Positions 42,675-58,589 of a stretch of 64,000 nt of DNA are shown here, in pieces; the stretch's first letter is position 1, and every line of letters begins with the position of its first letter. Both the position numbers and the translations under genes were made by a program. Under the pieces are notes generated by a model. It did no database searches. It was not told where the DNA came from and saw only the letters and a list, made by a program, of their open reading frames with translations. Source of the stretch: Flaccisagitta enflata (lineage: Eukaryota; Chaetognatha; Sagittoidea; Aphragmophora); the NCBI GenBank assembly GCA_965153355.1, contig OZ231126.1:4216001-4280000 (forward strand), written 5' to 3'.

Positions 42675-42830
42675 AAAGGACGAAAAAAAAAAAAAGATCA
42701 GTAGGATTTGAAGGGCTTGAAGGGCTTCTTTTGATGTAGAAACTCATTGTTTTTAGGAAATTAAAGCTAAGATGCAGAAAACTGGTAGTGTTATACAATA
42801 TTTAAACGATTACAGAGGAAGGAGAAATAT

Positions 42831-43191
42831 AAGATGTGAACCCCCCTAAAACTATAGCACCCTTCATCACGGAACAAACAACAGTGATAAATAATGAATT
42901 GGATATTGCTAATTAAAGTTTGTTACTGTGCAAGTGGCGCCACCAGAGCGATTTTGGTACTCTTTCCAGTCTCAATTATAACAGCAAATCTTGATTTGCA
43001 ATTTAATAATAGTTAATTTTAGTGCTTTATTAAGCTATATCCTGACTTAAAAAGCAAAATTAAAAAATTGCTCTGGTGACGCCACTTGCATTGATATAAA
43101 CATTCTACCTTTACTTTTAAAGTGTCTTTAATTTAATTGGTTAGAGCTGTAGGTGGGGGTGCTACAGCCTTTAGTGTGTTCACATCTTATA
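42831..43191. mobile_element. 361-bp foldback element
   Basis: Outer inverted motif TAAGATGTGAAC...AGCACCC pairs with its complement at 43150-43191; inner motif TGCAAGTGGCGCCACCAGAG (42928-42950) pairs with 43070-43095. TATA lies at both ends. 43192-43740 is AT-rich, with no gene. Confidence 0.75.
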
Positions 43192-43806
43192 TTAACCTTT
43201 CTGCACTCAAAAACTTTTTTTTTCTAATAATTATAGCAAAAAATTATATCAATCGCGGACGAAATTATATGACATAACAATTATGTAAAAGTCATTGTAT
43301 ATCGAAATTATATTTCATCCCACCCATTTTGCCGGTAATCCGTGGAATATTTTAATTATATCATATTGAAGGTAGACGAAATAATTCTGGATTCATTAAT
43401 ATATTTTTTATATCACTTTTACTTCGAGATTTTTCATAAAGTGCCATAACACTAAGTCTCACCAAAAATCAAAGTGTTTTGGCAATATAATAAGTATATG
43501 GTCCGAAAGAGTTGCGCAAAATGCTCATTTTTTCCCGCGTTAGAGTCATCTGAAGTATTATAATTAGATTGTGGAAAAACTTTAGTAAAAATGCAAGCCA
43601 TTTTTTACGACAGAGTTTTCTAAACTATAACGATTATAACGTACAGCCACTTTAACAAAATAGACAGTCATGTAATTGTTCTTTTTTCGTACAAAAAACA
43701 CAACGCCGAAATATTACATCTATCGACCATTTCATTTTTCCGAGAACACCCAGAAGGTTGCTCTTTTGTTCAATGACGGAAATTCCTCTCGCCGCAGATT
43801 AGGCAA

Positions 43807-44060
43807 CAGCGGCAGCGCAGCACGCCCAGCGTAATGCTGCGGACCGCAGCAAAAAATCGACGATTGCGTAAAAATTTTTACAATTATTTGTTCGCGCCTG
43901 TTGGGGATGCTGCCCGTTTTTTGTAGTGGACTAATTCTTTTTTTCCCCCCTTTTCCAGATTCGTAAACGTTTTTCGAGCGGCAGCGCAGCACGCCCAGCG
44001 TACTGCAGCAAAAATTCGACGATTGTGTAAAATTTGTTCACGCCTGGTGGGGATGCTGCG
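43807..44060. repeat. Direct duplication of about 100 bp
   Basis: GCGGCAGCGCAGCACGCCCA occurs at about 43809 and 43978. Both copies continue through TCGACGATTG and end GGGGATGCTGC. 43741-43806 shows nothing recognisable. Confidence 0.8.
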
Positions 44061-44159
44061 CACCCTTCACCAAGCTATCTTTGGACGGACTCGGCTTTCG
44101 TGCCCCAAAATCGTTGGAGAAGCGCAAACGCGAAGATGCTGGACGGTCGACGCCGAGAA

Positions 44160-44560
44160 TGACGGAGGAGAATGAATTTATATGACTGAACGGGAAATGA
44201 ATGAAGGACGAGGAGAATGAATGAAGGGGGTGATGAATGAATGGCGGAGGAGATGAATAACTCATGAATGACTCATCCTATATGAAGGGCCTTACGAGCT
44301 GACTGATGAATGGCCTAGTGAATGGCCTCGTGAATAGCTTCGTGAATGGCCTCGTGAATAGCTTCGTGAATGGCCTCGTGAACGGACTTATGAATGGTCT
44401 TTTGAATGACCTCGCCGGAGATGAATATTGGAGGAGCTCATGAATTATCATCTAGATATCATTGTTATTTGTCATTTTCGTGCTCATTTTCATATCCATT
44501 TTCATGCTCATTTTCATGCCCATTTTTGTACTCATTTTTTCGCTCATTTTGATAAGGTTT
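44160..44560. repeat. GAATGA and GTGAATGGCCTC minisatellites
   Basis: GAATGA-rich at 44165-44275, 24-bp units of CCTCGTGAATAGCTTCGTGA plus ATGG at about 44310-44410, then TTTCATGCTCA units at 44480-44550. Confidence 0.8.
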
Positions 44561-44942
44561 TGAGGGAGTATCAGCATTTTTGTCTTGTTGGCTTTCTTTA
44601 CATCTGTTACTGATTTACCCCTACTTATCAAGTGCCGAATCGCGCGCGCGTAACATCCATATCGTGACTGTTTTGCGGCTTGCTAGAGACCCGGATTTCT
44701 CGCATTTTACACCGATATTCGAACGACGAACGGCCCGGCTGGACAGCCTATAGAGATCCGCGTTTATCATCAAACGGCGCGGCCGGCGAGCGGACATTTT
44801 CACACCTCCGCCGCCGCCGCCACCGGAGAAGCTTCCGTACGAATTCCGAAGGCGAGCGGAGCATCATACTGTGTTCCAAAAAACACTGTTGTCAAGCAAC
44901 AATGGCCCCAAAATATCGAGTGTAAAGGAACCTCTGACTTGG

Positions 44943-45950
44943 CCTCATTGCACTTTGTTCTGAGAGTGACTCAAAATTGGACAAAATTTATCTGATGGAT
45001 TTATTATGTTATAATACTGTAAATTTATATATTATTTCTAAAAAATATTATTTATTTCCTTTTTAGTCATTTTTGTCATTTTTTTGTCATTTTTTGTCAT
45101 TTTGTCATTTTTGTCATTTTTGTCATTTTACATTTTATTATTTTTTTTATTATTTTTTTTATTCATTATTTTATTATTTTATTAATTTTTATTAATTTTT
45201 GTCAATTTTATTAATTTCACATTATTAATTCATTATTTTTGTAATTTTATTACTTTTGTCATTTTTTATTATTTTATTACTTATTATCATTATTTTGTCA
45301 ATTTCATTAATTTTGTCAATTTCACAATTTTATCAATTTTCATTAATTTGTCAATTTGGCTATTTTTTTCCATTTTTTGTCATTTTTGTCATTTCTTGTC
45401 ATTTTTTGTCATTTTTGTCATTTTTGTCATTTTTCTTCACATTTTCGCTTATTTTCTGGCCATTTTATTATTTTTTATTATTCATTATTTTATCATTTTG
45501 TTGTTTTTGTCATTTTTTGTCATTTATTTTCATTTTTTGGCTATTTTTTACATTATTATTTTATTGTCTTAATACTATTATTTTGTCATTTTTTATCATT
45601 TTTGGTCATTTTTTGATGCATTTTTTTAATTAATATTTTTGCCTTTGTGTTTTTTTGTGATTTTTTGTGATTTGGGTCATTTTAGTAACTTTGGTCATCT
45701 AAGTCATTTTGGTCATTTTAGTTAATTTAATCATTTTAATCATTTTAGTCATTTTAATCATATCAGGTATCTTAGTCATTTTGGTTATTCTTGTGATTTT
45801 CTATTAAAAAAAAATAACAAAAAAGGCAAAAAATAAAAAAAATATTATTTTTTATATATAATATGTAATTTTACAACATTAAAACATAATAAATCTATCA
45901 GATGATTTTTGTCCAATTTTGAGTCGCTCTCAGAACATAGTGCATTGTGA
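44943..45950. mobile_element. TIR element filled with a TTTTGTCAT minisatellite
   Basis: About 75 bp at the left (TGCACTTTGTTCTGAGAGTG, ACTCAAAATTGGACAAAATT) recurs as reverse complement at about 45880-45950. The interior (45060-45800) is TTTTTGTCATTTTTGTCATT-type repeats with ATTA runs. It interrupts the CpG-rich block. Target duplication not clear. Confidence 0.78.
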
Positions 45951-48640
45951 GAAGCCGCCAGAGGCAAACACTATCGGCGACAACAACATATAACTTCGGT
46001 TGTACAACACCCACGATCGTCAAATCCGGCAAAAAGGTGAAGCACAACTGTGGGTACATGAACCACTTCGATCTGCGACGCCACGAGCCTCCAGTCCGTC
46101 ATCAAACGCATCCGCATCCCGTCCTCGACGAACCGCCGCCGCCCACAGCAACAATAACGTCTTTAGCTTCGCACCATGCACTTCAGATCGCCGTAAATGT
46201 AAAGGTGGAGGACACTTAGGGGTACATGAACCAACTCGATTCACGGCCCTCCGAACCTCCAGCTGCCCGCCAACCGCATCCCAACTGCGCCTCCGACAAA
46301 CCGCCGCCGCCCACAGCAACAACAACGTCTAGCTCCGGCACCACGACACTCAGGATCGGCAAATGCGGGGAAAAGGCGGAGGACACTTAGGGGTACATGA
46401 ACTAACTCGATTAACGGCGCCTCGAACTTCCAGTCTCCCGCCAACCGCATCCTAATCGCGTCCTCGACGAACCGCCGCCGCCACATTCAAACGACTCTAC
46501 AGCGCGGAGTTCGAGTCCAATCGTCAACCAAATCGCTACAGACGTACATCAGGTCGACCACTACGTGCTCCAACCACGACTGCAACGATTACTCTCGTCC
46601 AACAGCTCGTGGAAGCCCTCAAACATCGCTGTCGACGAGCCTCCGCATCCACCGACTTTGACTGCGGCTCAACAACTCATTTCTTCGCCAATCGAGCTGG
46701 GAATCGAGGTAAAGCAGCAGCAAGGTCCCCTCTACCGACAGACCAAGCAGCAACAACACCCTCGACCCCCAAGCACCTCGTCGAGTCGCTCAATCCGCAT
46801 CCTCTTCGCCGAACTTAAGTCAACTTCGGTCGGCCACAAATCCTAAACTACTTGGCCCACATCGATGAAAGTTCACACAGAGCTACCGGTAAAAAAATTT
46901 TTACCGACTAAAAGACAAAAAGAAGTACTAGTCACTTTCTCCAACCTTCTGACATCGCGTGGAGACGACGACAGCGCCAACGAGGACGCCCTCGAGCCGT
47001 CAACAACAATACTTTCGTCCACTCTTTCCAATCGAAAATTCGCCTCCGGAGCTCCGTAGGCCCCCCCACGGGCCTTTCATTCTCGCATCGAATTCGTCGA
47101 GCTGAGACCTCCGGACGGTGGGACGTGGTAGAAGAGGTACAGAGGCAACTTTGTACCAAAAATCAGCACCCCGCTTCAAACGGTTCGGGCGCAGCACCTC
47201 GTCAAAAACGCATCCGCTTCGCCTTCGCCATTCTTCGCCTTTGGACCGCTGATGGCCCTCGACGAGATCGCGAATTTGACCCCAGAAACAATGAATGAAT
47301 CGTGAACGGACGGTTGGATATCGTAGAGGAGGTCCTCAGGCATCTCCACACCAAAATCTGTCAAGATATCTTCACGCATTCGGCCGCAGTCGCTCGTCGA
47401 AATCGCATCCGTTTCGCCTTCAAACTTCAACATCAATTTCGCTTATCTTCGTCCATTTCTAAGAAGAGGAGTCCTGTAGCTTGGCTGGCCTCGGGAGCTG
47501 CTTCAGGCGAAGCTGGAATCCAACTGCCTGTGGGATTTGGCGTTAAGGAGGATTCCGGTGCCAGCAAACGCACCCACTCCATTGGGTGAGCCGGTTACAG
47601 AGTGAAATAACAATATATTTAACACTCATTTACCTCCTTGACCAACTCGACAGACATTCAAACATATTTGTCTCTTACTCATGCTGTTTTCCGTCCCGTC
47701 TTACTTCCGCATGTGATCGAGTCGAGCCGCCAATACACGGGACCACGAGCATCTCCAGTGGATCCACGACGTCCCACGAGCCTCTCCAGCCTCTCCACGA
47801 GCCGCTTCAGCGTCCACAACTCGCCCACTTCGCGAAGGAAAAGAAGAAATCCACTCTTTTTCAACCTTCGAACAGCGCCCATTCGAACTTCGTTGTCGAC
47901 GAGCTGTTGCGGCTCAACCTGCGAACCGATCGTCACGAGATTTGAACCCCAACTACTACAGCACCTCTACTAGCGTCATTCCAAAGCTCATCGAATTGCA
48001 ACTACGGGAAGGTGGAAAATTCCCTCGGCTGAAAAATCCTCGTTTTTGACTTCGAAAACCGCCCATATTTTCAATTTGATCGAGAACTCGAAGGAGTCGT
48101 CCCACGATCGCCAAATTTGAACTGAAGACACTCCAAGGGTCCGTCTACCACCCCTGAAAATTTCGTGACTCTACGCCAACCGGAAGTGCCCTTTCGGATC
48201 GCTCGAAAATCGCTATTCGCGTCGTCAATTTCGGACGTCCACCACGCCTAAACAACCGACTATAGAGACACCAGATTCGTCTCGTGGACACCTTTACCGA
48301 ACCCTCGACGTCCTCATCAACTCTCTGCATCACCTCGTCCACGCTGCTGAAGCATCATCCTCGACGACGAGCTGCTGCTGCTTCCGGACGCTGCTGCTTC
48401 ATCAACAAGAAGGCCACGAACTCGAGACGCCAACAACAAACTCAAACAACACTTCCTCGACGTCATGAGACCCTTCTTACTTCACGCCATCGTCAACACC
48501 CTCGACGAGACTCTGCAGCCTCCTGTCAACGCAGCCGCATCTCACAACCACATGGTTCGGTACTTTTTAGGCTACAAGCCTATAGCTGTTGCTCTCTCGT
48601 TTTATTATTGATTGAATATAAGGCTAAGGCCTTGATTTGA
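45951..48640. other. CpG-rich block of unknown nature with a 170-bp triple repeat
   Basis: Base composition changes sharply: dense CGA, TCG, CCGCCG and GTCGACGAG motifs. Three units of about 170 bp marked by GGGTACATGAAC start at 46052, 46220 and 46391. CTCGACGA or GTCGACGA recurs many times in diverged surroundings. All six frames are broken; the longest is 119 codons (47586-47945). The stretch 44630-44930 has the same character and joins it if the inserted element is removed. It ends in an AT-rich tail with AATATAAGG near 48615. A decayed retroelement or an old satellite are both possible. Confidence 0.55.
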
Positions 48641-48839
48641 CTTTGTGTTTTATTCTGAGTGGGCTACTAGCCCCTGTGCATCATAAGTACCCCCAGGGGT
48701 ACCCATGGACTTGAGGCCCCTGCCTCTGACCCTGTCTATGGAAGTTAATCGAGGGTAAAAGACTTGTGTGTTTTATAACATTGTGTTTTAATAACATTGG
48801 ACTTTGGAGTCATACCAATGCTTTTATACCTCGCTACAA

Positions 48840-49290
48840 ATTGGTAAAAATTTCAGCCCCATCGGAGATCGTCTTCTTACTCGTTAAAAAACGTGGGGGC
48901 GTTTTGAAAAACGAAAATCCAACTCTTTCGCCAAACGCACAACTTCTGGCCGCTTATAAATCCTGAACCATCGTTAATTTCGACGAAATTTTGCAACGAG
49001 TCGTCTGGCATATCCAACGATCCAAACAGCCCATCGAGATCGTCTTCTTCACTTCGTTAAAACGGGCGCTTCTGAACCAAATCCAACTTTTCGCCGAACG
49101 ACGTCAATCTCTGGCCGTTTATGCAAATCCTGAACCATGGCCGATTTCGACGAAATTTTGCACAGAGCTGCCCCTGGGCAGGGACATCATACGGTAAAAA
49201 TTTCAGCCCCATCGGATATCGTCTTCTTCTTACTCGTTAAAAAACGTGGGGGCGTTTTGAAAACCGAAAATCCAACTTCTTTATTTCTGC
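48840..49290. repeat. Imperfect tandem repeat, about three units
   Basis: AAAAATTTCAGCCCCATCGG occurs near 48845 and 49196, with TCGTTAAAAAACGTGGGGGC after each. An intermediate diverged unit spans 49010-49190. 48641-48840 contains GC-rich hairpin-like sequence (GGGCTACTAGCCC). Confidence 0.75.
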
Positions 49291-49810
49291 ATCTGCCCTG
49301 AAATCCGTTAGAGTGAGGTTCAACTGTATGTCATTCTGCCATTATTATTTTATTTTTTGTCCTCGACAAACAGTTTTTGTCTGAGACTATGAGGTAGACC
49401 TGATCGTGTAGTCTGTTTGTTTGTTAATGAAAACCTTCTCATAACTTTTGATCCAGACTTCAGAATTTTATGAAACTTTTTGCTGGTGTTGTTATAGGTC
49501 AATAGGAGCTTTCAAATTATCTCTTAAAAAAATTCATAAACTTTTACTACCTTCTTTATTTGGTTATTTTGTAGCAATATGTTATCAGGACTTAGGCGAT
49601 TTACATAGGTAGAGGGTAGTAAAACTATGTGAATTTTTTTGATTTGGTATACAAGTAAGCGATAGTAATTGAACAGCCCCTGCAAAATTCAAATTAAATC
49701 TGAAGCCTAGTTTATGAGATAATAGCTTATTTATGTAGTAATATGTTACTAGGACTTAGGCAGTTTACATAGGCAAAGTGTAGTATAATTGTTAGATCCT
49801 ACATGCGATA
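49291..49810. other. Spacer next to the right arm; two 57-bp direct repeats
   Basis: A pogo-like end lies at about 49306-49330. GTAGCAATATGTTATCAGGA at 49571 and a variant at 49735 mark two diverged direct repeats. No gene seen. Confidence 0.6.
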
Positions 49811-50323
49811 CAAACCAAAACTCAAAAGAGGATTTTGGTAGAATTAACCGTCATCACGTCATTGATTACAATCGTCTACACTTTTGTATTAGCTTTAGTC
49901 AATTCTCTCATCCCGCCTCTTTTAGACCTTCCTCGTTTTATCGTTTCTTCTTGGTTTGGAATCGTCAATTCAATCGCGTTTATGATAATCGAGCTGATAT
50001 TGTCTCTGTTCGTACTCATCAAACTCCACTTCCGTTCGCGTTACGCCGAAAATAGTCGATCTAAAGATAAATCGCGTTACGCCGAAAGTAATCGATCTAA
50101 AGCGAAAACTGAAGATGATTTTAAGAAGTTGGTGGCTTTAGTTGCTTTGGCGTTTAGTTGTTCCCATATAATCGTTTTATTAGATTTCATTTTCGCTTTG
50201 GATTGTCGCGATCGTCTGGAAGCGACTCAGTCGCGATGGCGTTACGGAAGTTATCTGATTGGCGTGATTACGTCGAGTGTCAATCTCGGCATTTATCTCA
50301 TCGCTTCCAACAATTTCAGATAG
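49811..50323 (+). pseudogene. Truncated inverted copy of GPCR A (TM4 to TM7)
   Basis: Begins at the codons QTKTQKR exactly where the duplication starts, so TM1-3 are missing. It is almost identical to exon 2 of receptor A (for example FMIIELILSLFVLIKLHF and the tandem RYAENSRSKDK motif). It stops with TAG after NNFR, where about 100 bp present in the left copy are deleted, removing the last 17 residues. It cannot make a receptor. Confidence 0.9.
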
Positions 50324-51362
50324 TGATAATGATTTGATTGGAAACTATTTTGTTCAGATTAGAAATTGCCAAACAGTAAATAGGAGGGGCGGTTATGCTC
50401 AGAAATTCATGTTTCAGACGGCAGATTTTTAAACATTCTGAGCAGCATCAATTTCTCACCATAAGACTTGAATTATGCTTTACTGCCTTTTAAACTGAAT
50501 GAAAATGTTTCAACTGAAAAGATAACTTTGATTTAAGAGAAACTAAAAATTGAAGTTATCTTGCTTTGAGCTGTGCTAATTGGCCTTTATCATTTCTATT
50601 TAAACAATATTAAGCGATTTCTCTAATTCAACCGAGTAAGCCAGTATCATTTGGTGCAGGTTTGTTTTATCTAAGATTTCGGCACTTTATCAAAATGTTC
50701 ATGAATTATTGTAGATGAGATACATCATGCTCAATATGCTACGTGAGTGAGGCCGGCCACGCAGCGATAAAACATGCACATGAATTACGACACCCTTTAG
50801 CATTGTATGTACAGTTGAACCCCGCAATAACGGATGTCAACGGACTCACAAATCTTTTTAGTTATAGGTGGATTTCTGCTATTGCCAGAAAAAGATTATC
50901 ATGAAGGGACCAAGATTTGTTATGGGATGACTTTAGTTACTCCTGGATTCGTTATAGCGGGTTTATGTATGAGAGTTGGGAAGAGAGATCAGTTTCAGAT
51001 CAATGCATTTTCAACCAGCTAAGGCAAGATAGATATATAGTAACACATCCGCTAATACAGTCACTCAGCAAGCGACTTAACCTTATGATGAAAAGAATTT
51101 CATTGAGTAGAAACTTGCCTTGATTGAGTACTGGATGGAATGTCAAACTTGGTTCTTTGATTCTTATTTATTCTTCTCATCCGAACTCTAAATCTCAAGG
51201 GGCTTATTTATACTCCGTACAATTGCGTTTTTGAAACGGGTCACTTGATTAATCACTCGCTGAGTTCGTTCGCTCACACTGCTCATTCCATTCACTGGCT
51301 ACGTAGCTCTTTGCTTTGCTGGTTTGCCTACTCCAAAGTTAGTAGGTTAAAACAAGAAGATA
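50324..51362. other. Arm sequence without a gene, pogo-like end at 50812
   Basis: Mirrors 20078-23800 minus the left-only insertions. ACAGTTGAACCCCGCAATAA at 50811 is one pogo-like terminus. A stretch of open frame at 50834-51120 is shared with 21469-21753 and is not recognised. Confidence 0.6.
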
Positions 51363-51532
51363 CAGTTGAACCCCGCTCTAACGGACCCGCCAGCAATGGA
51401 ATTCCATGTAAAACTGACGCGAACTCATAGTCCGTTCAATTGGTTTTTTTTTAAGTTGTTGTTAACAAAATTCTGCCTAAAACAAATAGAATTTATGGGT
51501 CCCTTGAAATCTGTCAGAGCGGGGTTCAACTG
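51363..51532. mobile_element. Pogo/Tigger-like MITE (right copy)
   Basis: 170 bp, CAGTTGAACCCCGCTCTAAC to GCGGGGTTCAACTG with TA on both sides (51361-51362, 51533-51534). Mirror of 19910-20076. Confidence 0.82.
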
Positions 51533-51689
51533 TATGTGTTCGCGCTGAAAACGCGATTAGTGGGAATAGACGTGATTGTTGTCAATAAAAGAAACACTCC
51601 CTGAGTACTGGATGGAATGCCAAACTCAATTATTTGGTTCTTATTTGTTCTTCTCATCCTAAGTCTGAGCCCTTCGGAGAGAATAATGC

Positions 51690-52440
<751 letters not shown>

Positions 52441-52819
52441 AAGAGAAAAAGCGAAGAGCGACGGACTGTAGAAGGAAGACTGAAAGAAAGACAAATGGAC
52501 AGACAAACAGATACACACACAAAAGAAGTGAGAGGGGAGGATGTCAGGCGAATTGGTGAGCATAAGTCGACAGAGTAAAGATATCTCTCTCTTTCTCTCT
52601 CTCTCTCTCTCTAGGCTGATGAAAGCATAGCAAACATCATCGTTGATCATTTTTAATAGATGTGGCTTATCAGTTTTCGAGTATTTTTTTTTCTCCTTCC
52701 CTTCCATGAAATATTGATATGTATTACTTTGCTTACAAATCATGCCACCTCCTAAATAAAATGCTCTTCAAACGAAAGGTTTTAGAAAAAGATACTCTCT
52801 AGATGAAGAACAATCAGCA

Positions 52820-53645
52820 AATAGTCGCAAAAGCGTTACATGGTCAGCGGTACCCGATGCCCCTATGTTAGTTTATTTTGCTATGAGATGATGAGTGGGG
52901 CAGCGGCCCCGGAGGGGCCGATGACCTATGATTCCACGCTGGACAATTTCAGGGTCTTTAATACCTGATTTTGGGTCTAAATAGCCTGATTTGAGGTCTT
53001 AGTTGCCTGATTTAAGGTCTGATATGCCTGATTTGAGGTCTGAGGGGTTTGAGAAGCTTGTATTGGGTCTAATTCAGGGTTGGAGACCTGTTTGTGGGCT
53101 GGGAAGGGCTGATATGGGTCTGATAGGCCTAGTTTGAGGTTTAGAAGATCTAATTTTTGGTTTGAAAGGCCAGATTTGGATCTGAGAACTGAATTAGGTA
53201 CTGAAATGCCTGAATTAGGGTCTGAGAGGCCTGATTTGAGGTCTGGATGGCCTGATCAGAGGCCCAAAAGGCCTGATAAGGGGTCTGTCAAGGCCTGATT
53301 TTAGATCTGAAAGGCCTGATTGGGGTTCTTAGAGGCCTGGTTAGGATTCTGGAGGCCTAATTTGAGGTCTGGAAAGCCTGATTTGGGGTCTGACAGGCCT
53401 GATTGAGGCTCTGAGAGGCCTAAATTGAGGTCTGGAAGGCCTGATTTTGGATCTGATAGGCCTGATTGAGGTCCTGAGAGGCCTAAATTGGGGTCTGGAA
53501 GGCCTGATTTGGGATCTGATAGGCCTGATAGGGGTCTGAAAGGCCTATTTTGAGGCCCAGGTTGCTATTTTCTAGGCTCAGGGGGGGGGGACAGACGGAC
53601 GGAAACCGGAAAATTTGCCCTATGTGGAATCATAGGTCAACACCT
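52820..53645. mobile_element. Foldback element (family F, copy 5), right arm only
   Basis: CATGGTCAGCGGTACCCGAT and GGGGCAGCGGCCCC match the family, but the next inverted motif is a variant (GATGACCTATGATTCCAC, paired with GTGGAATCATAGGTCAAC at 53620-53640). The interior is about thirty units like AGGCCTGATTTGAGGTCTG. No counterpart in the left arm. Confidence 0.75.
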
Positions 53646-53744
53646 ATAAGTGCGAGACTTACAGATTGACTTAGAATGACTTAGAATGACTTAGAATGAC
53701 CTTGTATACTCTTTAAAGAAATAAAATTGATGAAAAGTAAAAAG

Positions 53745-53998
53745 TGACTGACCGACCGACCTGACTGACCGACTGACTGACCCGACTGACTGACTGACCG
53801 ACTGACCGACCGACCGACCGACTGACCAGACCGACTGACTGACCGACCGACTGACGATGACCGACCGACCGACCGACCGACTGACCGACCGACCGACCGA
53901 CCGACCGACCGACCGACCGACCGACCGACCGACCGACCGACCGACCGACCGACCGACCGACCGACCGACCGACCGACCGACCGACCGACCGACCGACC
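53745..53998. repeat. CCGA/CTGA tetranucleotide array
   Basis: About 60 units; mirror of the 19-unit array at 15318. Confidence 0.94.
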
Positions 53999-54149
53999 AA
54001 GCGGGGTGCAGATTCGCGTACGAAAAAAAAGAAAAAAGTGAAAATTGATCAAAAGATCTGTTGAGGGAGACAGAATGGCTGAGAACATAAAATCATCATC
54101 AAACTTATTTGTATATCACGAATCCTTTTTGTCTGGAGCACAGGTGAAA

Positions 54150-56225
<2,076 letters not shown>

Positions 56226-56706
56226 GACGCCGATGATGCGACAGGTCCAGGTGGAATGTTCAGTTTGGAGTCTGAAAAGTCATCGTAATTCAATTCTTCC
56301 AGTCGTGAGAGAAAATTTCTTCTCTTCACCGAGAATTAAGTCATCATATTTACCCAGTCTCGGATGTCCAACACTCTTTTTCTATCTTCTGTCTTTCAAT
56401 TTTTCTGTTTATCTTTTCTTTTTTCTGTTTCTCCGACTCTCTTTGAATCTTCTATCGGTGTACTGTATTTGTCTGTCTGTCTCTTTTTTTTCACCACCAC
56501 TCATTGGAAATGTCTATTTCTCTTTCTATATCCTTTATTTCTCTATCTTATTTTTTCTATCTTCTTTTTCTATTTCCCTTTTGTTATCTTCTTTCCACTG
56601 TACTATCAAACACCATCTCTTGTTATGTCTTTTTACTGCCTTTATTCTTGTATCTCTATTGGACTCAATCTTTCTCTGTATCTCTGTCTATCTGTCTGAA
56701 ACACTC

Positions 56707-56707
<1 letters not shown>

Positions 56708-56799
<92 letters not shown>

Positions 56800-56820
56800 G
56801 TCTCTCTCTCTCTCTCTCTG
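56708..56820. repeat. GT then CT microsatellite
   Basis: About 31 GT units and about 25 interrupted CT units; mirror of 12860-13049. 56226-56707 matches 13050-13560. Confidence 0.94.
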
Positions 56821-56919
56821 TCCTTTTCGGCAGCCTTACTGGGAGGTTCTGTTGAATTTGCTTGTACAGCTTTGACACTTGTTAACTTTTAAAACTCACG
56901 CGTGCGTAGTTGGCAGGAA

Positions 56920-57085
56920 AATGGTTAGTGGCAGAGAAATGACAGAGAAATGGCAAAGAAATGGCAGAGAAATGGCAGAGAAATAGTTAGTGGCAGAAAA
57001 ATGGTCAGTGGTAGAGAAATGGCAGAGAAATGGCAAAGAAATGGCAGATAAATGGCTAGTGGCAGGAAAATAGTTAGTAGGTTTC
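56920..57085. repeat. 11/22-bp minisatellite (GAAATGGCAGA)
   Basis: About twelve units of GAAATGGCAGA/GAAATGGCAAA; the left arm (12705-12770) has fewer. 57086-57841 mirrors the left arm with no recognisable gene. Confidence 0.82.
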
Positions 57086-57841
57086 GTTACCACAATTTTT
57101 AGTATTGTAAACTCTGTTAAGGCGGATTTCGCAAGAGCGACTGTCGTTACCCCAGTTTCCGCTCAACAATGGTGGAAGCTTTATGTTTCAGAACATTGAT
57201 TTGTGGGTCATGTGATTGATAAAAGAAACCTAAGAGAAAATATTTGTATGTTGGCATGTTTGTATGTATTTTTCAAGGCGATAAGGCTAGTTGGTAAATT
57301 GGCATGGCTTATAGCTTAAGAGATACTCAAGAATTCCCCCTTTCATTTCATATTAAGGCCAATCCATGAGGAAGCATGGGCCATTAATAGATCAATTCCA
57401 TCAATGTTATCACATTTCTGTTTCCATTTAGTTCTCTCCCACACAAAAGCCCGATTCTTGAATTGATGGCAATTTAGACAGTTTGGCTTTGAATGGGTGA
57501 CATTAATTTAGAAAATACTCTTCCTTTTCTGCCTTCCCCCAGTTCCAGAAACTTCCTCGCCTTTGAAAACGTCTATTATTGGAAATCGTGATGATATAAA
57601 CAACCGGAGAAAAGGTGTTGCCATAAGTTGTGGCCCACAGATACAACTCCTACGCGTGTATCAGTCGTTAGACAAGCGGCTATCGATTTGTTTAACATCC
57701 AGTCCGAGTCATTCAAAATATCAATGAAAATCTCTGAGATTTTTTTTGTTCTTTTTTTTTTTTTTTTCTTTGCTTGCTTAGCGACCCCGTAAGGCTAAGA
57801 AAATTTATCCATTTGTTGCTCCGGCAATAAAGCTCCAAGTA

Positions 57842-58427
57842 ACAGGGTGTGCAAAAAAATTCGCACTCGGTGTAATGCTTAAAAACCATACTTCTCATTG
57901 GAGTTTTGAGTTAAAATTTGAACTAGAGGATCCTAGTTGGTTATACTAAAAGTAGAAATCAAGAACAACTAATACAATTTCCTTACAAGGCCAAGATATG
58001 CATCTAAAAAGAAACCAAAAGTAAGATTTTCTTACTTTTGGTTACTTTTTTTTTTTTGGTTACTAAAAAAAGAAAGCTATAACTACCCCAGTGGCCCCTA
58101 GACATATCATTTTTGGAAGAAAAGCATCGAGGGGAGATGGTTAGGTCAAGCAGGAGGGATTTCAGTAAAAAAAAATGACACATCAATTGAATTTAGGCAA
58201 GATATAGATATTCATTCACAAGAAAAATATCTTTGTAACATTCTAGTTATGTCCTTATAAGTCTAAAAATGTACTCTGCTATTTACCATACCTATAATAA
58301 TTCTCTATCTAAACTATAAAAATAACTTAATCTTTAATTTTAAATATTAGCTTGAAAGAATTTCTCAAATTTTAGGTGTTTTTTTAGAACAAATCATGAC
58401 GAGTGCGGTTTTTTTTGCACACCCTGT
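57842..58427. mobile_element. Tc1/mariner-like MITE 'M1' (right-arm copy)
   Basis: 586 bp, ACAGGGTGTGCAAAAAAATT to GCACACCCTGT, TA on both sides (57840-57841, 58428-58429). Mirror of 11376-11955. Confidence 0.85.
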
Positions 58428-58589
58428 TACGTGCCTTTAAACGCAAAATTTTCTAAAGCCAACTATGAAATGCTTTTTTTTGGACAAATTTCAATTTCAC
58501 CCGTTAAGTGACTGACTGTTTGATGTTTCTGCCCTTGATAATCCTCAGTCCTACTTTCAGCGTCAATGCGACACAAATTGCTTTTTCTA

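Noticed and set aside
53745-53998. Arrays of short repeats considered as CRISPR
   Set aside because: Contiguous tetranucleotides without spacers, in a eukaryotic context.
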